The position numbers were made by a program, and so were the translations under genes. A stretch of 64,000 bases of DNA, from contig CAJINV010000006.1 of NCBI GenBank assembly GCA_905178155.1, positions 1,489,876 to 1,553,875 of the forward strand. The letters are read 5' to 3'. Source of the DNA: Amoebophrya sp. A120 (taxonomy: Eukaryota; Sar; Dinophyceae; Syndiniales; Amoebophryaceae). The notes beneath the pieces were generated by a model. The model saw only the letters and a list, made by a program, of their open reading frames with translations. It was not told the origin of the DNA and ran no database searches. Position 1 is the stretch's first letter. Each line of letters opens with the position of its first letter. Shown here in pieces: positions 12,814 to 22,951 of this stretch.

Positions 12814-14899
12814 TGAAACAGTGCGCGGCGACTTGGATACAGATACTTACGACGGGGAGGCACGTTGTGGTGTAGTGTTTTCTGGTTTGACCACGAGGAC
12901 GGGAAGTCACGTTGTGGCGTTGTCCTGGAAAGATGTTGACCGTAGTTGGAGAGAGTCGACGAAGATACGGCACTACGTGGGTGCCGAAGGCTGTCGTGTG
13001 ATTCTTGCTCTATTGTAGATTGTTCTTGTAAATAATGCTTGTCAACGCAGATGACGGTTTGCTGAGTTCTTGTCCTCATTTTTATTCGCTAAATTCATAG
13101 GTTGTGCACCAAAACGGATATTAGACGTTGAGTTGTGTGGTTAAGCGTTACAAATAAGTGGTAGAAGCAAAAAAAGAGCTCGAGTGGAAGGCAAACTACA
13201 GCCTGAAGTTGTTTAAGTGGACGCTCCGTCTCCGTGCAATATCAAAATCAAATGTTTGATTTGAGCGAGTGCTAGAGCAGAAGTCTCAACACCTCCGAAT
13301 GAATCTGGTGCAAGTACTAGTACAACGAATGATCGAAAGCTGCAGCCTAACACCAGCGCTGCTTGTTGTGCGCAAAGTGTGACAAAGCGAAAAGTAGTGG
13401 CAAGGCTGATGTTCATACCCGTGTTCAAGAACAGAGAAAGAGATGAGCTTGAGGAGGAGGAGGACGAGAGAGAGAGATCTACAAAAAACAGACTCACTTA
13501 AGCCGTACGCCAGACATCGCCAACGGGTGAGGCCGCGACCTCGCGCTGGCCGCTTGCTTGCGTTGTAAAGTCTCGCGACCTCTGCGGCTACAGGCACGGC
13601 CGCAAAAGTTACAGGCCGGCCCCGGGCGGTTTTTTGGGCCCCGCCTCCGGGTGTTGGCGATCAGCATAGGCGCCCGGAGGATCGTGGTCGATTTCTTCTA
13701 CGGTTATGCCCAGTGCTCCGCCGCGATACGCCTGGTTTTTCTTCTTCGATCGGCGCCGCCCGCGGTTCGCCTGGCTGAGAGGACCGAGCAGCGGCAGAAG
13801 GCCCCCGGGCCACCCGCTACAAGCGCAGCGCCCAAGTGGAGGGGCGCCAGGGGTGCAGGGGCGTCGCGTCGCGCCCGCCCTGGGCCTCCTTGCCCCCCCC
13901 GGCCCGCCGGCGTTTGGGCCCAGGTTGTGAGCCCCGCCCGGGGGGGGGGGTGGGGCGCCGGGTCGGGTCGTGCCGGTTTCTGGGTGAGCGTTGCCGCCCC
14001 CTTGGGGCGGTGGTGGATCGGCTGCAGGAGCTCGATCCCCAGCAGGCAGGGAGGCAGCCCCCGAGAGGAAGAAGTCTCGCCTATCGTGCAGGGAGGCAGA
14101 AGGCTCGCCTATCGTGCAGCCCGGCCGGCGCGGCCGTCGGTCTGCGTCTAGGATAGGAAGGTCCCGCGTGTTCTCCCCCAGCGGAACAGAAGCCGCCGCC
14201 GCTGCGCGGCCGGGCCCTGTTCGTTGTCTGTGTTTTTTTCTTTGGAGCCTGGCGCCCTGGTGCCGCCCTTTGTTTGTGGGGCGGGGGGCGCCCACCTGGT
14301 GCCGGAGGGGGGGTGGCGCCTTGGGGCCGGCTCTGTGCCCTTGCCTCGCTCCGCTAGCCCGGCCGGGCGCTGTGTCTCTTCCGGCCGTGTGCTCTCTTGC
14401 CCCCCCGGACCGGGGTGGTGTTGCCCTTGAATAATTCGGGTTGGCGCCCCCCCGCCCAAACGCCGGGCCCGCCCCCCCGTCCTATCAGCGCCCCGGCCCG
14501 GGGCCGGGTGGGTGGCTGGGTGGTGTGTCGTTGCCAGATTCAGGCGCGCAGAGAGACATCCGCGCCGCCTGGCCACCCCTTGGGTGGCACGCGCGCCCGC
14601 GGACGGATCTTGGTGGGGCCGGGCCTAAGCGCAAATTAGTGTATGAAGATTGGATACAATTTGGCCACGCGTTTGAAGGAGCCTTGAAACAAGCAAAGTA
14701 AGGAAAAATATTCAGGCAACATCATGCAAGCAAGGCGACGCAGAGCGCTTCCATCCATCGCAGAGGCAATAAGTGCTAGCAGATGCCTACTCGTTCCGAC
14801 AGTTCCAGGACCAGGCCTCTCTTATTCTCTGTGAATGTTGTTCCCCCCGCCACCGTTCAGATAACAGGCCATCCAAGGAGGTAGGCCCCTCCTCCCAAA
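12814..14899. other. Intergenic region with GC-rich island 2 (about 13505-14640)
   Basis: 12814-13500 is ordinary DNA after the HID1 stop. About 13505-14640 is GC-rich with long C and G runs and a short tandem duplication of CTCGCCTATCGTGCAG near 14082-14120. 14640-14899 returns to normal composition. No coding gene is supported: the open frames here are Pro/Arg/Gly/Ala-rich and overlap on both strands. Confidence 0.6.
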
Positions 14900-17800
14900 A
14901 TGAATATGATCCCGTCTTTGCTACCCGTAGAAGTTACAGACGCCAGACGTAGATCTTCTTCTTCTTCGTTGCGTGAAAATAAGATAGACAAGAGCTATGC
15001 TGTCACCAAGAAACGCAATCTATTGCGCACTGCCCTACCAGACGAAGTCTTGCCGTATTCCTCAAAGGTAGGAGGTCAACTAGAAGAACAATTATTCAGT
15101 CCTGCTCGCCCTGATGCGACGTTTTTGAAGAATGAGAAAAATTTTAGAAAGCCAACCGTAGGTAGCTCCTTTGATGGCTTGTTGGAACCTAAAAAGAGTA
15201 ACGATGTTGACGAGAAAGTTGTAAAGCTGGACACAAATAAACGTCGTGGTGTTGAGAACAACAAGCACGATGCTGAAGATTATGTCGAGTTGCAGCTATT
15301 GCCAAAAAGAAGTACTGGTAGAAGCACAGCAGTAGAATTTGACGCAGCCTGTGCTTCTGCAGATGAAAATCAATTTCAATTTCGTCCAAACCAACCTAAT
15401 TGTAGAACCTTTGGAGAAGTACAACTAGCAGTAGGACGAGTTGTAGATTATGCAAAGAACGACCCTAAAAATCAAGGACGTAGAACAGCAACTGGCCGCT
15501 GCACGAGTAGAGCCGAAAACTCCTACTTGAAATTTACCACCGCCTCGGTTCCCTTCGGGAGCACCCCTGGACTTGTCGTGGACGACAGTCTAAAGCGGTT
15601 GAAAAATGAGCAGAAACTGAGTAAAGACCTCAACACGCGCCTTGTTCAGGAGAAGGAAGCACGGGAATATGACAGTGCACAAAGACCCCCCGCCCTCGTC
15701 CTCACTTGCATGTTGGCAAGAACAGCAACACAAGCAACGGCAGCTATGTGGCTTCCGCATGACAAACACGCGCACGGATCATTGTAGTACTATTTGGAAA
15801 TATCATTCCGAAATTTGGCGTGCAGGCACTGCCTCAGGGCAGGATGTGGGCTTGGTGTTTTGCATTAAAAATGAGGGAGAGGGTGGAGCTGTGCACTCTC
15901 ATACGGAAAACAAGATGAACAGAACGAGGGGCAGAACGACGAAACACGTCGTCAATCCAGCAAGCAAGAAGGGGCTCGGTACTTTTTTGGATGTAGAGCT
16001 GTTTGTCATGCGCAGTTTACTTACAGAATGGAAGTTTGTCATGCATTAATGCCACGACGAACAAGAGATTTCTGAAATTATCAGATGACGAGCAGCTAGA
16101 GGAGCTTCGGGAAGCTTTTAACCTCTTCGACGCCGACCGATCTGGGGTCATTGACGCGAGGGAATTGAAGGCAGCAATACGAGCGCTTGGTATATAATCG
16201 CAGAGGTGCATTGTAGTGTTTTTCTTTTTGTTTATGTTTTACTCCGAAAGCGGGGGTTCCAGGGTCCGGGTTGCCGAACCCGTGCAGAACTTGCGGAGAA
16301 CTCGGCTGCGCGTGTTTCTTGTCTAGAATATTAGAGCCTGCCGGCGGTCTTTGAAATATGATGACGATCCCGATGATGCAGCACTCCGCGAAAGTGAGGC
16401 GGGCATTCGCGTTGAGACTTCCCGTTACGCCTGAGACTCCTAGGCGGCGCGCCATTTTGCGGCGGGGGGCATCTGTGTTTCCGCTCCGCGCGCCCTTCCT
16501 CATCGGTAGTTTCCCGCGCCAAGTCTTGAAGGCAGGCTGCCGGGGCCGTCCGCTTGCGCCTTTGGTTTCCTCGGCATTTTGTTGGCCACATGCGCGCGAT
16601 CTGCGCACTTTTGCAAAGAAGTTGCTGCAGTACCATCGTGTAACGTACGTTACACGATGGCGCTCTGCTTGTTTGCCTTATCGCTTGCCGGCCAGCCTAA
16701 CCAGGGTAGAGAGCCCTGCTTTTAGCCTGTCCATGGCAGCATCGTGAGTAAAGTTAGCCACGGCGGAAGTGCGTTGCTTTGGTTGTTTTCGCAGCTTCGG
16801 GCGCAGTGTGCTACGCCTGGGAGTGAAGGCCGGACGGTGTGGCTAACGACTCCACAGGCGTGCCAGAGGCCCACCAGAGTAGGGTAGCTTCCAGCTGCGC
16901 GGCTCGGTTTGGACGGTTGTAGATGGGGCGCCGCGGTTGCAGCCTGGGGCCCTGTTACCCAAGAAAACCGGCCACGGCTCTCATGCGCCAGAATTTGAGC
17001 CAGAACTTGATCCAGAACTTGCTCCAGAACTTGTTCCAGAACTTGTCTCAGAACTTGTCTCAGAACTTGTCGCAGAACTTGTTCCAGAACTTGCCTCAGA
17101 ACTTGCCAGGAGCTTGATTTTGTGCCCTTTTTTGGCCCACCTTTTTGTCCCGTACCACGACGGCACGGCCGTTTTTTCCCCTTCTTTTTTCCGGCCCCCG
17201 AAAACCGTCTCGGCAAGTTCCTGAACAAGTTCTGAGACAAGTTCTGGGACACACGAGCTCGGCGACAAGTTCTGGACCAAGTTCTGCGCCAAGTTCTGAG
17301 GCTCGCAAGTTCCGGGAAGAGTTGGGGCTCTGGAGCAAGTCCCGCAGCAAGTTCCCGAACAAGCCCCGGGGCAATTCGCGCCGTAACACGTTCCCGCGCT
17401 AGCGCCCCCCCCCAGCAAGCCCTTTGGGAAGTATATTCGGAGCAAGCGAGCCCCACCACGGGGCCCGCGGGCGAGCGTGGTTCGGGCCCTGTTGCTGGGA
17501 GGAGTGCTATGTCGGATCGAGCGCGCCGGCTTTTGCCGCTGCATGCCAGCGGCGTGCTCTTGGGGGCGGCGCGCTGCGGGGGCGCGGCCAGGCAGACAGC
17601 CCCGCAGCGAGCCTTGTCGGCCGGCCACATCTTCGGCGCCCCGGGGTTTTTTTGAATGGATTGTGGGTACAGGGATGCGGTGTTCCGCGCTTTGGCAGTG
17701 GAGCCGGTCTGGGTGTTCGGCGCAGTCTTTTCCCCCCTCGGCAGGCGAGCGGCGTAGGTGGGCCGGGCCCTGGCGCCGAGTGGCCCCCCGGAGTGTTTTC

Positions 17801-19357
17801 TTTGTTGTCATTGCCTCGCGGGCCGCTGAAGCGCGTTGCTTTATTCCCCGTTTGCCCAGCAAGCGAAGCCGCGTGCCACCGTGTAACGCGCGTTACACGC
17901 TGGCGCTGGCCTTTCGCCTGAGAAGGCTGGCTAAGCAGGCAGGACGCTCGAAACTCGCTCACTGGCCGCGCGGGGCCCTACTGCTTTGACCCTCCCGGAA
18001 ACGGGCCGAACAAGTTCCGCGCAAGATCTGCGCGAATTCGGGGCACCATACATCTAGACCCATGCTTTATTATGTTTTCGCAAAATTTGTGATGCATGCT
18101 TCTCTAGAGCCTACGATACTTATTGCGGAGTTATTTGTGATGCGATATCAAGATGACTATCCTGCTCTGTATTGCAAAAGAACATTTACAACAAACCCCT
18201 CAGGTTTCGTCGTGAAGAAAGAGCAAGTCCGGCAGATGCTCCGAGACGTTGGCCGCGACGTTAGTACGCATTGCAAATATGTCTGGGGGTGGAAGATTGC
18301 GGCTTGTGATGCTGGCTTTGGATTTAAAACAAAGCCTGTATTGCATGACCAGCAACAGGGATCCAGTTTGTGTTTGTGCTACCCGGACGAGAAGGTATTT
18401 CTCATGCGGGATAAGCATCAAGAGGCCCACCTCGCCTCGTAAAAATATTTGATGCTAGAGCATGCATCAGAGACATCAAGGGTCATCATGCAAAATGTGC
18501 ATGACAAGCGTTTCACATTTCGTCCACACCCAGGCATATTTGCATTTGATAGTTGGTTCCCAGATAACATTCGAGGACTTCGCGAAGATCATGGCGGGGA
18601 AGATGGGCGACAGGAATAGTCGAGAGGAAATTAACAAAATTTTCAAGCTCTTCGACGAGGACGCCAGCGGCAAAATCTCGTTCCGAAATCTAAAACGAAT
18701 CTATCAGAGTGCAGAACTCCCCCTGCCCCTCATTTGTATTGCATGAAAAGCATTACAAGCCCCAGCACAGGTGGACCCTGTGCATGACAAGTTCAGGAGC
18801 CGAGTGTAGTACTGTTTGGATTGTTTTCGGAATTTGTCATGCACGCGGTGCCACAAGGTAGCAACAGGATTTGGGTTTTTGCATGACAAATGAGGGGGAG
18901 AAGTAGTTGTGCACTGTCATAGAATCGCGCAGGAGATAGGCGAGAGTTTGAACGACGATGAGTTACAGGAGATGATTATCAAGCAAAAAAGTGTTAACGT
19001 TGATGGTTTTCACAAATGGCAGCTACGCATTACAAATTTTGCCTTCATTGCATGCTACGCAATACAAATTTGGACACCCTTTCTGATGCGTTACTGCATC
19101 ACAAATTCCGTTAACGTTAACGCTTTTTCTTGTGATACTGATAGACGAGGCCGACCGGGACGGGGACGGGCTGATCAATCCGGACGAGTTTTACCGTATT
19201 TTTATATTTGGAGTGATGTGAATCTGTGATGCGAGACTGGGTTGCTTGGTTTGATTTGTGATGCGAAAATGGAAATGAAAGCAAAAACACGACCACAGGT
19301 GTAATGCGCAAGCGTGGTGACAATCCACTCGACGACTTTGATACGGATGACGATTAG
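14900..19357 (+). CDS. Centrin-like four-EF-hand protein with a long N-terminal extension
   Basis: Exons 14900-15667, 15909-15978, 16016-16189, 18204-18264, 18557-18701, 18927-18976, 19143-19195 and 19299-19357 give 459 aa. The last 170 residues follow the centrin pattern: [20 protein letters not shown], then [20 protein letters not shown], then [21 protein letters not shown]1 ([12 protein letters not shown]) and EF4 ([12 protein letters not shown]) are intact. EF2 (GRDVSSQITFED) lacks the first acidic ligand, and EF3 ([12 protein letters not shown]) ends in Asn rather than Glu. Centrins are basal-body and flagellar-root proteins of about 170 aa, so the 270-residue Ser/Arg/Asn-rich N-terminal part is unusual and could belong to a different start or gene. 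Four introners and three GT-AG introns, one of them only 37 bp and tentative, interrupt it. Confidence 0.8.
15668..15903 (+). mobile_element. Introner, family C
   Basis: Starts TATGACAGTGCACAAAG and ends GTGCACTCTCATA. Flanks GGGAA and CGGAA differ by one base. Removal joins EARE to NKMNRT. Confidence 0.8.
15979..16015 (+). other. Possible 37-bp GT-AG intron in the centrin-like gene
   Basis: A frame change is needed between SKKGL and the EF-hand frame. Donor CTCG|GTACTTTTTT and acceptor CATGCGCAG|TTTACT do this and avoid the stop at 15994. The segment contains TTTGTCATGC, so it may be the remnant of a decayed introner. The exact boundaries are uncertain. Confidence 0.4.
16633..16660. repeat. 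Perfect 28-bp palindrome in island 3 (left)
   Basis: The half-site CCATCGTGTAACGT is followed by its exact reverse complement. A near-identical palindrome lies at 17876-17903. Confidence 0.9.
16989..17109. repeat. 12-bp tandem array, unit CAGAACTTGNNC (ten units)
   Basis: Ten consecutive 12-bp units with the constant core CAGAACTTG and variable last bases. The reverse complement of the unit is repeated at 17213-17305, so the two blocks form an inverted pair around about 100 bp of unique sequence. Confidence 0.9.
17213..17310. repeat. Inverted counterpart array, unit CAAGTTCTG
   Basis: Irregular repeats of CAAGTTCTG separated by 3-15 bp, complementary to the array at 16989-17109. Decayed copies continue to about 17370. 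Confidence 0.85.
17876..17903. repeat. 28-bp palindrome in island 3 (right)
   Basis: CCACCGTGTAACGC followed by its near-perfect complement; the central 20 bp (17880-17899) are a perfect palindrome. Same design as 16633-16660, and GGCGCT follows the palindrome centre in both. Confidence 0.85.
18265..18551 (+). mobile_element. Introner, family B, forward
   Basis: Starts TACGCATTGCAAATATG and ends TTTGCATTTGATA. Flanks GTTAG and GTTGG differ by one base. Keeping the left copy gives RDVSSQITF with Ser at EF2 loop position 5; the right copy would give Gly. Confidence 0.88.
18702..18921 (+). mobile_element. Introner, family C, reverse
   Basis: Starts TATCAGAGTGCAGAACTCC and ends GTTGTGCACTGTCATA, flanked by GAATC. 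Removal joins LKRI to AQEIGES, a normal centrin sequence. Confidence 0.92.
18977..19137 (+). mobile_element. Introner, family D
   Basis: Starts TATCAAGCAAAAAAGTG and ends GCTTTTTCTTGTGATA, with GTTAACGTT near both ends. Flanks ATGAT and CTGAT differ by one base. Removal joins LQEM to [10 protein letters not shown] and completes EF4. Confidence 0.92.
19196..19298 (+). other. 103-bp GT-AG intron of the centrin-like gene
   Basis: Donor TTTTACC|GTATTT and acceptor GACCACAG|GTGTAA give [12 protein letters not shown] and an acidic C-terminus ending at TAG 19355-19357. The intron holds TCTGTGATGC and TTTGTGATGC, which may be introner remains. Confidence 0.65.
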
Positions 19358-20448
19358 AGAGGTTGTAGCTGCTCCCTACCCTGTGCAAAAGTATCGTATT
19401 CGTATTGCAATCATGCATTACAAATCTGCTTCTTAAGGTCAGTCCGCATTACAAATTTTGTTTCTCATGCTGATGAACTTTGTAATGCATCATTTATACG
19501 AGTACGATACTTTTGCAATGCATACTACCTGCGGTAGTTTATTGTCGTGCTGGGATGAGCTGCTGCTGCACAACAAAGATTTGTGTAAATCTCAGAACCA
19601 CGACGACCCGCATGAGGAAGTGAATTCATCCTCCTGCACGCCGAATTTGTGAAAGTTGTCCATAATTCAATTTCATCTGTTTTTTTACTTGAAAGAAATC
19701 TTGTTGGAAATGGAACCGGAGTCCTACTGCTATTAGACTCAGAATTCATTATTTCGCCGGGTCATACTTACAATCTATGTACGCCAAGTACGCTATGAAT
19801 AGAACCACGGACGAGTAAGAAAAACAAATTTATCAAAGCAAACAACACGACAGAAATAAAAAACATCACACCATACCACGAGAACAAAGTCGCAGTGTGG
19901 ATCTTGTGGATGCTATTGAATTTTGCCTATTCATCGCTTTATTTTTTTCCTCCGGCGCACAGCAAGGACCTGTGGGGGAAAAAGCACGAAATAAACCAAT
20001 GTAGATTTTAGTTGTAGCTTCGCAATTGAAAAAAAAAAGACGCAAAGACGTCTAGGACTACAAAAATTACATAGCCTTTGCTTCCTTCTCAAGAAGCTTG
20101 TTGCAGTGAAATGCTGCCAGAATTGAAGGATAGCGGCATGCATTCTCATACATTCATGATGTTCTGGTCTTTGTTTGCCACCCCCGCCACCGCTAGTTGT
20201 AGATCTCCATTTTTAAGTGTTTCTTGCCCAGGATTTTGTTTTTTTCCACACTGAAGTCCATTACTGTGCCTGTTTGGAAGAAGATCTTCACAGCGGTGGT
20301 TTTTGCTTTTGCTAAGGCAACAAAGTGTGAATGAAAATTGAGAATCTTTCTTCGCCAGCCTCAACCCTGAGTATTTTCAGTATCAGCAACAGAAATCCAG
20401 CAGCACATAACAGTAGAAAAACAAAAATTGCACACGAAATAAAGTACG
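19358..20448. other. 3' region of the centrin-like gene and spacer
   Basis: Apart from the family A element at 19377-19524 I see no gene. The stretch has short A and T runs (for example near 20030) and the pyrimidine-rich GTATTTTCAG at 20373-20382, a possible spliced-leader acceptor for the next gene. Confidence 0.5.
19377..19524 (+). mobile_element. Introner, family A, reverse, outside the reading frame
   Basis: Starts TACCCTGTGCAAAAGTATCG and ends TTTTGCAATGCATA; flanks CTCCC and CTACC. It lies 20 bp after the stop codon, so it is probably an intron of the 3' untranslated region, unless the last exon is modelled wrongly. Confidence 0.8.
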
Positions 20449-22138
20449 ATGCCGCCCTCAACACGAAAGCCTTCTACAGCTTCTGGTGCTTCCAAATCTA
20501 GGAGCAACAAGAAGAGCCCAGCGCCGGCGAGCAAGAGTATGAAGAAGGTTGTAAGAGGCGCTACACCGCCGGTTTTAAAACACGCTTCGTCCACCTCGAA
20601 GTCAGCGATGAAGAAAACAAGCACCGCAGCAGCATCGAAAGCGAAGTCAGGATCTTCACGAAGCCGGGGGAAAAATCCAATAGATACCAGCAAATCAACG
20701 TCCCGAGGCAGATCAAGAGCGGTGTCTACTTCGAAAAACCGATCCGGAAATAAGACGTCTCGGCTTGTTTCTCCATCCGCGGCAACTACTACAAGGGTAG
20801 CTCTCTCCCCAAACACGAAGCAAAGATTGACGAACAGCAAGAACCGCAAGACGATTTTGAAGTTTTACCTCTTCGGGTTCAGTTTCATCGCAACTGCTGG
20901 TTTTCTGTTCAGTTACGTGTTGCCGCCCTTGTCCTCGGTGAAAGCCTGTGATGAACTGGTGAACAAAATCGGGTTTCAAAATTTCTGGTTCCACCCGGAA
21001 AAAGAATTAGTGGCGTTCAACTGCTTGTCAAAGTACAAAGAGGAGCACGAATTCTACTTGTACATCGGGTTTTGTTTCCTGTATTTGTCCATGCAGTCCT
21101 TCGTGATCCCCGGGACGCTGCTGTTGTCGATCTTGTCCGGCGCTTTATTCCCGTTTTTCGTCGCGGAATTCCTCGTGGCCGTCTGCTATGAAATGCAAAA
21201 GGATCGTACTAGGATAAATCGCATGACAAACTTCCTCAGCACGACGAGAAATGAAATTTCCAATGCGGATTCCACTTGAGAAAGAAATTTGTAATGCATG
21301 AATGCGATTCGTACGAGTACGATACTTCTGCACAGGATATCTGCGCCACGACGGGCGCAACCATCTCCTTCCTGATCAGCAAGGTGATCTATCGTAAGGA
21401 AAAATCCTCCCTCCCTATACCGAAATGGAAATCTGTGATGCGGGATTTGTGTACACAAATCGGCTTTGTCTTGCAGTAGAGGACTGCAGGCAGTACGCAC
21501 CTAGCAAGGCAGGCATACTCCGCAGGCCCTACAGCATTACAAATTGCCTACAGGACGCGGCGAAGTTTTTGGGTTTGCCTTCTTGCAATACGGCGCCGAT
21601 TTGCGGTCTCAAATCAGCATCACAAATTTTTCAGAAGTAACCCGGTTTGGTATGGGGAGGGAGGATGTTCCCTCACAATATGATCGGCCAGGCGTTTTTA
21701 GACTACTTCAAACTAGATTTGGATTTAATCACGGAGAAACTGCATTCGCTCATGGGGGAAGAAGGAGGAGGAGACGCTTCTAGCACTGGCGGTCACAGCA
21801 AGAATGCCGGGAGCAAATCCTCGGGCAAGGGTGGCAAAAAGAACCTCAGCCAGGAGCATAAATCCCTCGTCATCCCACTGACCTTACTCCGCGTCACGCC
21901 CTTTCCGAACCTACTACTCAACATCGGCGCCCCGCACGTCGGGATTCACGCGTTTGAGTTTTATTTTAGCACCCTGCTCGGGTTGGTGCCGCTAAACACG
22001 GTGCACATTCTGTCCGGAAGAGCTTTAGCGGAGTTCGGAAAAGTGGAAAAAGGACCGGTGTTGAGCATCATGGGCGTTGGGACGGTTTTGCTGGTAGCGG
22101 TTTTGTTGTGGAAAAGGAGGAAGGTGAAAAGTGAATGA
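20449..22138 (+). CDS. TMEM41/VTT-domain membrane protein
   Basis: Exons 20449-21186, 21345-21389 and 21686-22138 give 411 aa. The first 135 residues are Lys/Ser/Arg-rich and probably cytosolic. Hydrophobic segments follow from residue 142. The VTT (SNARE-associated/DedA-like) core reads MQSFVIPGTLLLSILSGALF, AVCATTGATISFLISK and LLRVTPFPNLLLNIGAPHVG, matching the order seen in TMEM41 proteins. Known members are ER lipid scramblases that act in autophagosome and lipoprotein formation. The central motif forms only after removal of both introners. The long basic N-terminus and a Ser/Gly/Lys-rich insert (about residues 278-305) are not usual for the family. Which TMEM41 subtype it is cannot be told. 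Confidence 0.88.
21187..21339 (+). mobile_element. Introner, family A, forward
   Basis: Starts TATGAAATGCAAAAGGATCG, ends CTTCTGCACAGGATA, flanked by TCTGC. Removal joins LVAVC to ATTGATIS. Confidence 0.93.
21390..21680 (+). mobile_element. Introner, family E
   Basis: Starts TATCGTAAGGAAAAATCC and ends GGGAGGGAGGATGTTCCC then TCACAATA, flanked by TGATC. Removal joins SKVI to GQAFLDY. The exon before it is 45 nt. Confidence 0.9.
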
Positions 22139-22951
22139 GTAGTGTCCGTCTATTTACTTATTAGTGCGCTGACTTTGATGTCCACTTGACAATTTCCATT
22201 CATCTGGTCCTCGTAAAAGTGTAGTCCGCACCGGAAGTGGTACGACCTTTCTCGTCCGCTTGGAATGTAGGTCTGATATTACTCCACCGCCGTCGAAGAA
22301 CCGGTGTTGTTGTCAATCAGATTCAGAAATGCTCTTGGAGGTGACCAATGGACTAGTTCGAAATTCTAAGTGCCTGCCTCCTCCTCGAAGATCACTGCTC
22401 TTCATGATGACGAAAATTGATGACAAGGGCCAGATCGGAATTAAAAGGTGCTTTAGTACAAGAATGTGCACGACAACAAGAGCAAATTTGATATAGACAG
22501 CGAAATAAACTCGTTGCTCTTGCTGCTGCAGATCACCAAGATCAGTGTAAAAAATTCTCTGCCCTGGTACACAATTGTTGTGAAGATGATCCACTTTCAA
22601 CATTTTTTGTTTAATGCACGCAAGGCAATGCCCATTTAGCATAGCAGATGGTTCCAAAATGGCCACTGTATTTGCTCTTCACGGTCGATGTTTTCCCTGG
22701 ATTCATTCGCTACTTCGCGCACTGGCATTTGCTTCATTGTGTTAGTATACCAAAGCGGAAACGACAGGCCGAGGCACCAGCGGAACATGGGACAAGCACA
22801 GGACTTAGATCTAAAAAGAAGAGATATTGATCGGCACTAGAACTACAGCAGGCGTTCGTTCTCTTCGTAATATTCTCATCCACCGGCACCGATACAACAT
22901 TTTCATTACTGTCCAACTTTCAAGAACCAATAGTCACAGAAAAACTCTAAA
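22139..22951. other. Spacer between the TMEM41-like gene and TSR3
   Basis: No supported gene, introner or repeat seen. Short open frames on both strands have no recognisable content. Confidence 0.5.

Larger units (their letters stand above)
16190..18203 (+). other. 2,014-bp GT-AG intron of the centrin-like gene, holding GC-rich island 3
   Basis: Donor CGCTTG|GTATATAA and acceptor CCCCTCAG|GTTTCG join EF1 (RALG) to FVVKKEQV exactly as in centrins. The intron is more than ten times longer than the other conventional introns. About 16240-18040 of it is GC-rich island 3. The last 150 bp contain two copies of TTTGTGATGC (18087, 18133), which suggests an old introner. Confidence 0.8.

Noticed and set aside
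16989-17310. CRISPR-like regular repeats
   Set aside because: The 12-bp unit has no unique spacers of constant length and the context is a eukaryotic intron.
16722-17862. Open frames of about 300 codons on the minus strand with LEQVLRQVL-like repeats
   Set aside because: The repeats are the 12-bp DNA array read as protein; the region is inside a centrin-like intron and composition is that of the GC island.
20361-20849. 162-codon minus-strand frame over the start of the TMEM41-like gene
   Set aside because: Antisense to a basic low-complexity N-terminus that continues in frame into the VTT domain.
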